A DNA stretch of 64,000 nt from Coniella vitis (lineage: Eukaryota; Ascomycota; Sordariomycetes; Diaporthales; Schizoparmaceae), in NCBI GenBank assembly GCA_011317545.1, contig WUJK01000001.1, positions 2,275,001 through 2,339,000 on the forward strand, read 5' to 3'. Below are positions 1 to 11,248 of the stretch, one piece after another. The notes below the pieces were generated by a model. The model had not been told where the DNA came from and made no database searches. It worked only from the letters and a program-made list of their open reading frames with translations. Position numbers and translations under genes: made by a program. Numbering within the stretch: the first letter of the stretch is position 1; each line of letters starts with the position of its first letter.

Positions 1-783
1 CTCCCGTCACCTGAGCAGGTTTGAAATCCGAGGTTTATTGATTGGGGCACCGATGTGCCTGTCCACCTGTACGATTTTAAGTCGACGCAAGTCTCGTAGG
101 CTTGACCAATACGAAACGGAGGAAGGCAAACTACCAATGAGGTTTAGGAGGGGCGGTTCGCGGTTATATACATAGTACATAGTACGCGGTGTCTGTTTTG
201 GGGGTGGGTGCGCCGGACGGGGAACATATGTAGGGCCGGAAACTGCTCTTCGGCGCCAACGATTATCCCCAGTGTCTCCTAGGTAGGTACGGAAGGTCAC
301 AGATCAGAGAAAACCGGGATTTTCGAGAGTGTGGCCTTGGTGGTCTAAAGGCGCTAACAATGGCCATGTAGGTTGGAGCCGATTCAAGTTGGTGGATAAG
401 CCAAGGTAGGCTGGCATTGTCATAGTACTGTCCTTTGCATACCCAGATCTCGAGGACACACTGTCGATCTTGGATGATCCCGTGGGTCACTGGATGGAAG
501 GTTCAAGATGAACCCACACTTCAAAGAGAATCTCCAGATATTGAACTGCTCATTCTCGAGTTCTAATTCCTAAAATACCAAAAACCCTCGCCCAGAAGAG
601 GAAACGCACATGTTCGACAGCATGAGGGCAACTTGTTCTGCCAGTCCGCTGATTGGCTCGTCAAGTCCTGCAGTTCATTTGCAAGTAAACGCTGGCCCAT
701 TATGGCGGCCACTGCCCCGCAGATCAGGCTTGGTTGACATGCTTCTATGTATTATTATGTACTGAAATCGTATTCTTATCTTG

Positions 784-802
784 TTTTTTTTTTTTTTTTT
801 TT
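784..802 (+). repeat. T19 homopolymer
   Basis: Uninterrupted run of 19 T in the intergenic region. Its length is likely to vary between isolates and between assemblies. No coding role is seen. Confidence 0.95.
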
Positions 803-2335
803 GGTTGCTGTTTGCTGCTCCCCTAGAGAGTCATTCTCAATTACGCCACAAAAGACTTGTCTCATCATGTTTGTACAATTCACGATCGAGGCCACGTTTG
901 TTGCAAAACGGTTCGCGTGAAGAGATCTGGTTTGCGAGCGATTGTGTGTCTGTGTATCGTGGGTAAGCATATCCAAGCAGATCAGGACCGAGGCACAAAG
1001 TTGAAGTCGTACGGCGAGCCGCTCGGGTTCAAAGGGGATATTGAATTATGCAGGTCCTACAGGTACCATAGTAATCCCGCGGTGGTGATGGTGGTGCTGG
1101 TGTCGTTGGAGGTACCTGGGTACTTGTACGACAAGGAGAGCTTCTGGTTGGCTCTAATAGGCGCTCTTGGTAAACAGAACCCACTCATCAAATACCCTCG
1201 ATGTCTGCCACGAGTGCAGATGATAACCTAAATTGAAAAGGCATTGACTATTGAGAAGATATGTGCTTTATTATACCCTGTAGACGCACTGCTTTTTCTT
1301 CTTCTTTTTTTTTCTTGTCTGCATATTCAGAAACGATCAAAGTATGCGGAATAGGTGTACCTAGATATATATACTACGTAAGCCAGCGGGCTGTCGAACC
1401 AGACCCAAAGCTTAACCGCCGGCGCCAACACGCGAGCGACAAGGGCCCAGCACCATCTGCGGGGTATTTTTTAACGACGTTTCCACCGAAAGAAACGTTG
1501 CAGAGATTCAGATCGCAATCTGCTAAACAGAAAACAAGATCTTGTTAAGCAAGGCAGGCTTAGATAGTACAGTACAACTTCCATGGTCTGCTCAAGGCCA
1601 AGATCTGCCTTACGCCTTGTCAGTTTCTCACGTCTCGAGGATCATGGTGGACAACTAGAGTCGGTGCTTGTACTGTGTTCATATGAGATCGCAACTCGTC
1701 CATGGTTGGCCCAAATTGACCACCATTTCTTACCAGCAGAAGCAGACACGTATAGCACCACCTGGTGCTTATACCAGCAAAGATAATACTCAAGTCCTTA
1801 CTATGTATTAATGTGCCCATATTTTTGCCGCAATTACCACTTGTGGCTACTACAAAAGTATGTATATATCAACATCGTACAATGAAAAGGAAGGCGGGAC
1901 CAGCAAGTCGCAAGCGCCCACAGCACGGCCCAGAGACAAGGGGTGGTGCGGGTACCCGCCCTGCCATCCTTGCTTCGCATCAGCCGCCTGAGCCACTCAT
2001 CGTCCACGACGGCCTCGTCCCTTTCGACACCGGCGGCTGGCTGCATCGCCCTTTTATCCGCCCGTCTCTATTTTGGGCGATGGACCCTCTGCTGCCGTGC
2101 ATGCGTCGCTCTGGTCTACTATGAGTCGTTCAAGGTGCCGACAAGCAGCCATGGCATGCATGCCCTACCGCATCGTTCTGCGTGCCGCCGGCCTGCAACC
2201 GCGGCCAGCCTCGTGCATCGCAAGTCTAGCCAAGGATACTGGGTAAGACTTTACGTCTACTACATAGTACATACATAGTAGCTGCTTTTGCTGTTTGAGT
2301 TGCTTCCGGAGCACATAGCTGTGCGTTTGCTATAT

Positions 2336-2400
2336 CTTTCTCCTGTTCCTCCTCCGCCTCCTCCTTGGCTCCTTCCTTTTACCTCCTCTTGACTTTCCTC
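2336..2400 (+). promoter_or_regulatory. CT-rich promoter/leader tract of the DUF3455 gene
   Basis: A pyrimidine-dominated stretch (repeated CTCCT and CCTCC units) begins about 330 nt before the ATG at 2669. CT-rich tracts near transcription starts are common in filamentous fungi. The assignment is by position and composition only. Confidence 0.35.
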
Positions 2401-2668
2401 TATATTCTCCTTTCTACTGTTTGGATTTCCTTGGTGTCGCTTTCCTGTTTCGGCCCGCTCTCTGTCGTTTGTCTGCTACGTATTTCTTCACCCGGATTTC
2501 CGTCGTCTCCCCGTCGGTAACCTTGAAGGTGCCTGAAGAATCTCAAGACGCATACACAACTCGTCCAAGAGGAAACACTTGGATTGTGCACCGGATCGGG
2601 TCAGCTCTGCCACTGGGAATCTTGAACGATCACACACGCGCATATCCTCCTCGTCCAACACCGCCAAA

Positions 2669-3613
2669 ATGAGAGGCTCGATATTGTTGTCGGCATTCTA
2701 TGCCACTGCTGCCCTCGCCGCTCCCTCGGCTCCAAAGCTGAACGTCGACGCTGCCACGCCCACGTCACTCGACGACCTCTCGAGCTACTTTAGCATGCTT
2801 GCGTCCAAAATTTCAGAAGGTGTGGACTCTGGTAGCGCTCAGGCTTGTGATCTCAGCAACGCAGTCCTACCCACAACTTGTGAGAATTACTCATCCTTGC
2901 CCTGCTCGCGACAATCCGGGTACTAACAATCACCCACAGCTCCATCGGCGCTCCCAGCTGTCTCCGAGGGCCTTAAGCTCAAGCACGTCGCCATCGGCCG
3001 TGGCACCCAGAACTACACCTGCGATCTTTCGAATACGACCGCTGCGCCTGCCGCCGTCGGCGCAACAGCCACCCTCTTTAACGCATCCTGCATCGCTGCC
3101 GCCTACCCAGACCTGCTCAACTTGCTACCTCGCGTTGCCCTTGCCTTCAATCTCACCGAGTCGAGTGCTTACCCACCAAACCTGATCCCATCCTCCACCG
3201 GCGACACCTTAGCTCCTGGTAACTACATGATTTCGGGCCATCACTACTTTCTCAACACCGCCACCCCTTTCTTTGACCTCAACACCACGAACTGGGATCT
3301 TGGCACGGTGCCGTCCGCCAAAAATGCCTCCGTAAGCGCCCCTGCAGATGCCGCCGTGGGCCAACAAGGCGAGGCTGCCGTGGCCTGGCTCAAGCTCACG
3401 GCTCGCTCGGGCGCCACGGGCAACGTGCATGAGGTGTATCGCGTAGAGACGGCCGGTGGCTCGCAGCCTGCTACCTGCGAAGGCATGGACGCCGCTTTCG
3501 AAGTGCAATACAGCGCACAGTACGTCGCTTGTCCTCTATCTGATTCATTTCACTGCAAGCATGCTAATTATTGCCACTTGAACAGGTACTGGTTCTTCGA
3601 GTCGGACCAATGA
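2669..3613 (+). CDS. Secreted DUF3455 family protein
   Basis: Exons 2669-2879, 2940-3519 and 3586-3613 join in frame to 272 residues; the last exon is only 28 nt. The ATG lies in a GCCAAAATG context and is followed by a typical signal peptide (MRGSILLSAFYATAALAAPS), so the product is probably secreted or wall-associated. The body carries the family core with GRGTQNYTC near residue 100, a block around LAPGNYMISGHHYFLN, and a run ending CEGMDAAFEVQYSAQYWFFES. These match the fungal/bacterial DUF3455 family (PF11937), whose biochemical function is unknown; some database entries call members malate dehydrogenase without support. Several N-x-S/T sites fit secretion. It stands alone, with no neighbour that suggests a pathway. 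Confidence 0.85.
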
Positions 3614-5088
3614 AAGCATACTCACCTTGTTACGTGACATGGAGCAGCTCGGCTGGACATTGGACCTTGCGATTTTATTTAATCTATATCCTCTTTTCTC
3701 TTCTTTTTTTCCATACAGGTGCTTAGGAAGTTGCGATACCATTATCGAGGCGTTTTGGAGTTGAGGTTGCTTTTCCCTTTGGCTACTTGGGTTTTGGGAC
3801 ATGGTCCGTCTTGCTTCAACCGTTCTTTATTGAACGCGAATCAAAAGGGAAGGCCAAGTCTTGAGGTAGCAAGCATAAAATCAAATACCAAAATAACCCC
3901 AAATCAACAAAAGCACTCATCCTATTTGTGCTGGTAAAGGCACATTTCCTGTTTAACAACTGCTCGCCCCTCTACATAGAAGATCCCTTTCTGTTCTTTG
4001 AAAAAAAAAAAAAAAGGCTCGGTCCTCCTCGCGCTAGCAAAAGTGTCAATGAACAACCACACCAGTGTCAGAGAATCGTCGTCCCCAGGAGCAGTCTGGA
4101 TGTCCGTTTCTCAACAACCATCGGTTGAAATTACATAACTGAGCCTATATCGCTCCCTGCTCTCGTCCACGACCGTAGTGTATAATCAATCCATCTAATG
4201 CACTTGCCAAATGAGCTATACAAACGCACAGCCCACTCATCGTCACCGACATAGTACAGATCTTTGCCGCAGCTGTTGATAATCATGATTATGTATTAAT
4301 TCTAGCTTTGCAGGTAAGGTTTCCTCTTTCTCCTCGTGAACGAGTCTCCACATGAAACCAAAACTACCTAGGTAGTCATTTTCATGTATTTGCTCCTCTG
4401 CTTTTTACATTTCCTCCTTTGCCCATTCCTTTCCAATCAAATATAGGATAATCAAGAAAGGCCAGAGAGATGGCAGAGAAAAGTGCCAAGTCCGAACCAG
4501 ATCTCTAACCAGCCAAAACAAGAATAGAGAAGAACAAAAACCAAGCCTTCAACAGGAATCCCTCCAGTTGCTTTCCACCCTTCGTCATCGCAGGGGTCGT
4601 CGTTCAAATCATTCATTGAAAAAGCAGATCCATATTTATCCGTAATTAAAAACAATCGTTGCCAGCTCACTGGAGCAGCGAACCAAGTCGAAAGGAGCCC
4701 CGGATAAAATCATCTGCAATGCGCCCTTGTATGCACCCTCTAGAAGGGAGTTCGCACCCGTTTGTATAACTGCAACCCGTTCTACTCGCCGTTAGCCCCA
4801 CATGACACCTTCCGTAATTGATCCAAGCAAAGAGCCGGAGTGATGAGTATAAGCCATATAAAGTAATACAATATCCACCACCGTGAACAAAAATAGAAGC
4901 GATAATCTATCCGGCCATTTTGTAGTGATTACCAACGCAACACAGCGCAGAACAAAAACTCATGGTAGTGTACCATGATAATAGAAAGTCGCCGCTATGA
5001 CATGGCGCCATTAAAAGCTGTCGGTGCGCTGCCGTTGTGGGAATTTCGAGGCTGCTTGTTCTGCTTCCCGGACACGCAGATCGGACCT
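3614..5088. other. Intergenic region between DUF3455 and elongase genes
   Basis: Convergent 3' flanks of the two neighbours. It holds an A15 run at 4001-4015 and a perfect 14-bp palindrome ACTACCTAGGTAGT at 4363-4376. No frame looks like a gene. Confidence 0.6.
4001..4015 (+). repeat. A15 homopolymer
   Basis: Fifteen consecutive A downstream of the DUF3455 gene, in non-coding sequence. Confidence 0.95.
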
Positions 5089-6341
5089 CTATGCCTTCCG
5101 CGAACGGGTAGAGGACGTGTTGACCTTGGCCCCTGTGGTCTTGGCACCGCCGTTGATGATGGGGCCCTTCTTGGCGAGCAGGTCGTGTGGGTCGGGCAGG
5201 GGAGCCTGGGACATGCGACGGAGACCCTTGCGGTGGTTGGCCTTGCCGCCCTTCTTGTAGGTGGCGATGTAGAAGGAGATGAAGAGCACGAGGTAGGACG
5301 TCAGGACACCAATGCCGGCAAATGCGGCAAACTCCTCGCCGCCGCACTTACCGGCATTGGGCATCCAAGGGAAGTAGGTCGAGGTAAAGTAGGTGTACGA
5401 AGCAAAGTAGACAAATCCTGTGAATCAATGGTTAGCTTGTGGGCCTGGTGCGAAACGTATCAAGAGGTATGGTTCTAGACTGACCAAGATCGATAATGAA
5501 TTGGATAATCTGCAGACGTGTAACCCATTCCTTCCACCAGCAGCGAACACCACGGGCACTCTGGAAGTAGTACCAGTACATGACCACGTGGACGGTCAGG
5601 TTCAATGTAATAACGATCCAGGACACAGGAGTGCTACCTAGAAGCTGGGTGTAGCAGAGAACAGCGGTGGCTCCGTGGTGATAGCAATGAAGGAAAGCTG
5701 TTTGAGGGAAACAAGGTCAGCATTATGCCAATGGCGTACAACTTCTGCGGCGCCAGGTAACTAGAGATGTAACATACTGAGGGGCTTCTTCTTGAGGAAG
5801 AGAAAAACAGTGTCTAGAAGCTCGACATACTTGGTAAGGTAGTTCAACTGCGAGTGCATAATTAGCTCATGTCAAGCACTATTGAAGCAGCAGCATTGCG
5901 CGGGAGCAAAGAACTTACGTAGTAGAGCACAACGAGAGGTTGGGTCCAACCGCCATCGTAGTCGCAAATCGCGTAGAAAATGCCCTTGCGAACGACAGTA
6001 GGAAAGATTTGCTCAACGAAGAGTGCCAGGAGGATAGCAGAGATGGCCGTGAGCATAAAGTTATGGACCAGGAAGAGTTTCTTGAGCTTGAAGGCTTCTC
6101 TTTGGCGCATCCATTCACGGCCTCCAAAGATGATGATATAGTAACAGATCACAAAGATTCCAGTCTCTTTCAGTGTAGACATGGGCGTGACGCCGGCTTC
6201 AAATTGGAAGTCCTCAGCCGGGTAGCCAACCAATGCCTCCCAGACTTTGCTGAAAATGGGCCATAGTTGGATGCCGAAGGGGCGATCGATTGTTGGGAGC
6301 GGCAGGTGCTCGTAGAAAGTCGCAGAAGTGGTGGTATCCAT
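5089..6341 (-). CDS. ELO-family very-long-chain fatty acid elongase
   Basis: Exons (5' to 3') 6341-5919, 5847-5778, 5697-5485 and 5417-5089 give 344 residues, the usual size of yeast Elo2/Elo3. The enzyme is the 3-ketoacyl-CoA synthase of the ER elongation cycle, condensing malonyl-CoA with long acyl-CoA for sphingolipid and membrane VLCFA. The ELO histidine box reads FLHCYHHG (residues about 166-173, H-x-x-H-H) and is assembled across the intron at 5777-5698. It is preceded by YVELLDTVFLFLKKKPL and followed by the family motif around VHVVMYWYYF. Several hydrophobic segments fit a multispanning ER protein, and the C-terminus is basic (ends STRSRKA). I chose the ATG at 6341 over an in-frame upstream one at 6404 on family length and a good context. 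Elo2 and Elo3 type cannot be separated by eye. Confidence 0.93.
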
Positions 6342-9216
6342 CTTGACTTGGTCGTGTATTGTAAGGCACAGCAAGACGTCTATGCGCAAGCCGGTCACTA
6401 CCAAAAGGACACAATGTCAGAGAGGCGGGCACGCGCAGGGTCGTAAGTCGCAAGAGTCTCGGGAGGTGTTGACAAAACAGAAAGGAAAAAGTACGGGTGA
6501 GGTCAAGGCGCCGGCCGGTCCATCAATATTGAGAGCACACGGCGCAAGAAAAAGGGGACGGGTTGAACTGAATTGGCCAACGGGACGCCATGGTAATCTG
6601 ACGAGCGGCAGGGATTACGCATGACATGTTGAGCATGGGTGCCTGCTGTAGGATCACGTACTGTGCCTTCTCGGTCTTTTCAGTGCTTCTGTACATACCT
6701 AACATGCCTAGGCAGTGCCTACCAAAGCAGCGAGGAGCCCTAGCCGGGGGCCCCACTTAGTGCGCACCAGTTGACCGCGGACACCGAGGCGCCGGTCTAT
6801 AGTAAGAGGCTGGCCCAGACCTGCTATTCTTGCGTGCATAGTACTTACTACGTCGGGACTTAATAGGTATCTCTGAAATTGCCTCGAGTCGCTGCACCTC
6901 GTCTTCTCGGACCGGACTCACGGTGGCTACAAGAGGCGGGATAGCAACAAGGCACTCTTGACGAAATTGTGTCGTGCCTTGACTCGAGTCCATACTGTCG
7001 CGTAGCATAGACCTTAGGGTAATCTCCTTGACGAAGCAAAATGGTTACTGGACTGGTTTTGCTGGATATCACTACTTTTAGTGCTCGCAGTCTACTATGC
7101 AGAGGCCGTATATCTGACCTTGGCCTGCAAACGGTCTGTTGCGTTTGCATTCACCACACACCATAGTATAAGACTATATGCTTGATTGTCGATGCCATGT
7201 ACAGAAGATGTGTCTACTCTCTACATGCATTGCATATCCGCCAGCCTTCATGCTGCCTTGGAAAAATAATACTGTACTATGTAGCCTGGCACTTTGCAAA
7301 GAAGCAAGAAGCCGATTCTCCGGGCATCCCGCCAGCCAAGAATCCACGGTGCATCTTCTCAAACTTTTTTTTTTGTGTTCCAGCCGTTATATTATGCTTG
7401 CAAAAGCCAAGTTCTCAGAGTCCACATCAATCTGATGATAACCAAGACCACAGTTTGAGAAAAAGCCAGAACGACGTGCTTATTGTTGAAGCTAACTTTG
7501 CACGTTGGCTTCTAATGACCGGTTTGGTTATGAGGCGGCTTTGGGATCGATATCCCTATCTAGACAATGAAGGACAGCCCATGTGAGGGCTGGGCACGCT
7601 TTCACATAATACATAGCGGTCATGAGTTTGCATCATGCCATCGCGTCATAACATCATATTAACCGTGTTGTACAGATCGAGGCATGAGCCGCTTGCAAGG
7701 GCAGGATACCCATCATTGCAGTTTAATGTATAATAGTATAACCATAGTCAATGGTTGACGGCCCTGCACATGGCTAGCCGGCATCTCGGAGAATCGGCGC
7801 TGCTCATGAGCGTGGCGTAATGCATAACTCGGTTCACGTCTTGTCGTGCTCCACAGCGAATGTTGTACATACATAATAAATAGTATGCGGGCTGTATTGG
7901 ATCGATAGCCCTTGGTCGACCCAACTCTCTACTATGGTAAACGCAAGGCCCTTTGGACACTACTGTGGGTTTTGCTGTTGCTACTGCTGCTGCTACAAGC
8001 TCGAGATATACCGGATTAACACGATACTTAGTCAGCATGGAAGTCCCGCAGAGACTGGCCTCTAGCTTGACTGAGTCGCCTTTCGACGAAGATGTGTCTC
8101 GTAAAACACAATCCGATTGGAGTGATACAGTGCAGCTGTCTTTCCATTTTTGCTGAAACATCTGCATTGGCATGATGTATGGCTCATGTATCGCGGCTAA
8201 ACTTGGCATGAGCATTATCCAAGCATAGCAATGCAAGAGCAGCACTTCGTGCATTGATTCTGTTGCGCAAAGCCGAGCCACTGAGCGCATGCTGAGCCGC
8301 GTCGAAGATGTACATAGTGCGTAGTAGTCTAGAATCTCTGTTCATGTACAATTGAGTCGAACGTTGAGCAACGCGGCAAGCTGGAACGCTCAAAGAGTAG
8401 CTTTGGTCGATGATAGTCCGTCGGAGCGTCAGTACAAGTCTGAACGCATAATATATACTGAAATTTTGGCGACTTCACTTCTCATGCAACAAGCACGCTG
8501 GTGAGGTATTGTCGTCAACACAATGTAGTCAGAGATTCGAACCGGCTGATTGAAGCTTGTCATCACGTATTTGACTGGTGTTTGATATTGCATGCGCACG
8601 TTGGTTGGAGCTATCGAAATTTGCTGACCAGCTCCCTAGGACATGCGCAACACCATGAGTAGCAGCAACCAAACGTCCCGTCAGTGAATAATGTCTGCGT
8701 CGGAACTGGCACGCAGGCAGGCAGCACAGCTGGGCAGCTACTACGTATATACCAAGTACATAGTAGTGCTGGGCCACGGGTGAAGCCGCCAGGCACAACA
8801 GGTCGCAAGTAGCGATTATCCAGTTTGGCCCATGCGTCAGGCGCAGTGGAGATAAGCAGGTACGACTGACTCTGCTCGCAAATGGCCCACTGTGATTGGC
8901 CCGTCGCAAGCTCAGAGAGAAAGTGGTCCGATCGCCTGTTGCTGCCAAAATTCGACCTGCGCCTACCAGTCCCAACCCCAGCCCTGCACCACCCGAGAGT
9001 AAGGAACCACCACCAGCTTTCTGCCTTCCATACCTACTTTGTCACTGACCTTGGGCCACCACCAACCACTCTCCACTCCCAGCTCCCAATTCGACCGCAA
9101 GCCTGCCTCGCTGCCCCTCGCCCGTCTGTTTTTTTTCCTTGCTCCCTTCCGGCTGCGTGTAACGACGAAGCCGCACATAGACGACAACACTCGTAGAACC
9201 CAAAACCTCAGCAAAA
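6342..9216. other. Long gene-poor stretch
   Basis: About 2.9 kb between the divergent elongase and COX genes. The largest open frame (minus strand 7748-8290, 180 codons) has no recognisable domain and no signal peptide, and I treat it as chance. A TGCCTAGGCA palindrome lies at 6705-6714 and a TACATAGTAG motif at 8757-8766. The last 200 nt before 9217 are C/T-rich, as expected for the COX promoter. Confidence 0.55.
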
Positions 9217-10011
9217 ATGTCTCTCTTCCGTATTGCCGCCCGGGGCTCCACGACCTCGACCTCCTTCTTCCGCGCCACTACCCTCCGTGCCCGGCCTTCG
9301 ATCGCCCTGGCCCGCCCGGCCTTTAGCACTTCATCGCGCATGCGCTCCGAGCACCACGAGGAGTCGTTCGAGGACTTCAGCGCCAGGTGAGCCCTCCGCC
9401 GCTGTTCCCTCCCACAGTCAAGGGACCTCCCCACTACCACCACTACCACCAAGGGAATGTCACGTCATAGCCTGTCCAACCCTTAATTGAGTCGCGCTAC
9501 AGCTCCAGGTTGGGCTAATGGGCTGACATGTGCGGTTTAATGCAGATATGAGAAGGACTTTGATGCCGTGCAGGACGTCTTTGAGCTCCAGGTCAGTCTT
9601 TGTCGTGTCCTTGGCCCGCCTCTACCGGCGGGCCACACCTTGACAGCACGGCCCCCGTCGCTGACCTTTTGTCAATCTCCACTCAGCGCAACCTGAACAA
9701 TGCCTTTGCCTACGATCTCGTCCCCTCGCCTTCCGTCTGCACTGCCGCTCTGCGCGCTGCCCGCCGTGTCAACGACTTCCCCACTGCCGTGCGGATCTTC
9801 GAGGGTACGTCATGTCAATGATGCCCGAGCAAACCACCAATTGCTGCTACCTGGACCGCTACTAACGTGACAATTGGACCCAGGCATCAAGTCCAAGGTT
9901 GAGAACAAGGAACAGTACGAGCAATACCTCCAGGAGTTGAAGCCTCTCCGTGAGGAGCTGGGCATCTTGCTGAAGGAGGACCTCTACCCCGAGGTCAAGG
10001 AGGACCATTAA
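9217..10011 (+). CDS. cox6: Cytochrome c oxidase subunit Va (yeast subunit VI)
   Basis: Four exons (9217-9386, 9546-9591, 9687-9804, 9884-10011) give 153 residues. The product is a nuclear-encoded subunit of respiratory complex IV in the mitochondrial inner membrane, on the matrix side. The N-terminus (MSLFRIAARGSTTSTSFFRA and on to FSTSSRMRS) is rich in Arg, Ser and Thr with no acid, a typical mitochondrial presequence. The mature part starts near EHHEESFEDFSARYEKDFD and carries the family helices: ELQRNLNNAFAYDLVPSPSV, then CTAALRAARRVNDFPTAVRI, then the Lys/Glu-rich end PLREELGILLKEDLYPEV. The ATG sits in a GCAAAAATG context. Three short introns in a 150-codon gene are usual for this family in Pezizomycotina. 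Confidence 0.95.
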
Positions 10012-11248
10012 ATATGTCGACATTGCCTGGACGATTGACTCCCTAGGATTTTTCATCAAAGAAACACCAGGGGTTCGCAGGTGTCCCATCCCAATTCTAG
10101 GCGGCTGGAAAGCAGCATGAAAAGCAGTACTGTACATGTGTTCAATTACCACCAGCTATCCAAAACGAAAAGAATCATAGACCAAAAACGGCAGGGAGAG
10201 AGAGAGAGCGGAGGCACGGGTCTGATATCCATTCCAGTTATTTATTGTTTACCCCTTTTAAACTTGCGATAGAAAACACAAGCTTGAAAGAAGCGGGCGT
10301 CTAACTAAATCTCGAATGTTGTGTATGCTTGAAACGCAGTCTAGACAAGACAACAAGACGTGTGATGATGAACACCATACAAGCTAGGCGCATGTTCACT
10401 ATGAATACCTGTATCAGAGACTTTTACCCTCGAGTTTACAGGTTACTCGGAATAAATCTCGCTCAAAGCAGCTCAGAAGTCATATCCCGTTGAAAAACGG
10501 GGAAACCTCGGGAGAATAAGCTGCCTGTAATCCCAGGATCAAAACACAAGCCAACTAAAACAAAGTAGTTTGCGAGGAAAAAACCTCCCTAATTAATTAT
10601 ACGCACAAAGCATAGAAGCAGTCAGTGTTCAAGGCTGGAAAGGAGTAGGAGTATCCAATATACAATATGATATAGGTACCTAAAACAACTCATACTTTAA
10701 TGTCTAGGTATATAGACATATATGATATATATATACTGGGGCTCAATGTTAGTCATAAAGGATCCTTTTTGGATAGTCTCGCCTTGCGACGACAATTCAT
10801 GGAACGCACTACTCACGAGGTAAGGACGATGATACCAAACATGATATATGTGCAGACTTGGATAATAACCACTACCTGGGTCATCATTCAAGAAGGCAGT
10901 GATATCCAGAAGGTTCATCGTTTATACTATGACTAGTGTGTGTTTCCTCTCTTCAAGCTAGCTTCATTGCAGACTCATTATACTGATACTCTTGTAATAT
11001 CTTGACGTTTCTTTACCCTTCCTCTTCAGCTCCCTTTTCCTTCCCTTCCCTTTCCTTTTTTTTTTTCCACAAGCGCCGAGAAGCAGCTGGAAATAGTTAA
11101 CAGATTCGAAACGCGACAACCATACCGATATAACCCAAGTAAGTATGACTTGCCATCAATACGCAGAGCACGCGATGGGATCTATTCTACCACGCCTGCC
11201 CTCTTCTATTCTCAGATGCCACCTGAAATCCCTCAGTCACAACTCAAA
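10012..11248. other. Intergenic region between COX and chromodomain genes
   Basis: Convergent 3' flanks. It is AT-rich, with a TAGGTACCTA palindrome at 10674-10683 and T/C runs near 11030-11060. No gene is seen. Confidence 0.6.

Larger units (their letters stand above)
1..2668. other. Intergenic region without recognised gene
   Basis: I recognise no gene here. The open frames on both strands (longest about 124 codons) have no family resemblance and overlap one another. The stretch holds a TACATAGTACATAGTAC repeat at 169-185, a 19-base T tract at 784-802, a second TACATAGTA cluster at 2261-2280, and a CT-rich tract just upstream of the DUF3455 gene. A lineage-specific gene with several small exons could be missed by eye. 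Confidence 0.6.

Noticed and set aside
1765..2278. Overlapping plus-strand frames upstream of the DUF3455 gene
   Set aside because: Low-information Pro/Ser/Arg sequence in two phases at once, with no start context, splice pattern or family resemblance.
7748..8290. 180-codon minus-strand frame in the gene-poor stretch
   Set aside because: No domain, signal peptide or fungal family wording; surrounding sequence has stops in the other frames and no clear splice partners.
8520..8570. GGTTCGAAT on the minus strand, resembling a tRNA T-loop
   Set aside because: The flanking bases do not form a T-stem, and no A-box or acceptor stem could be found.
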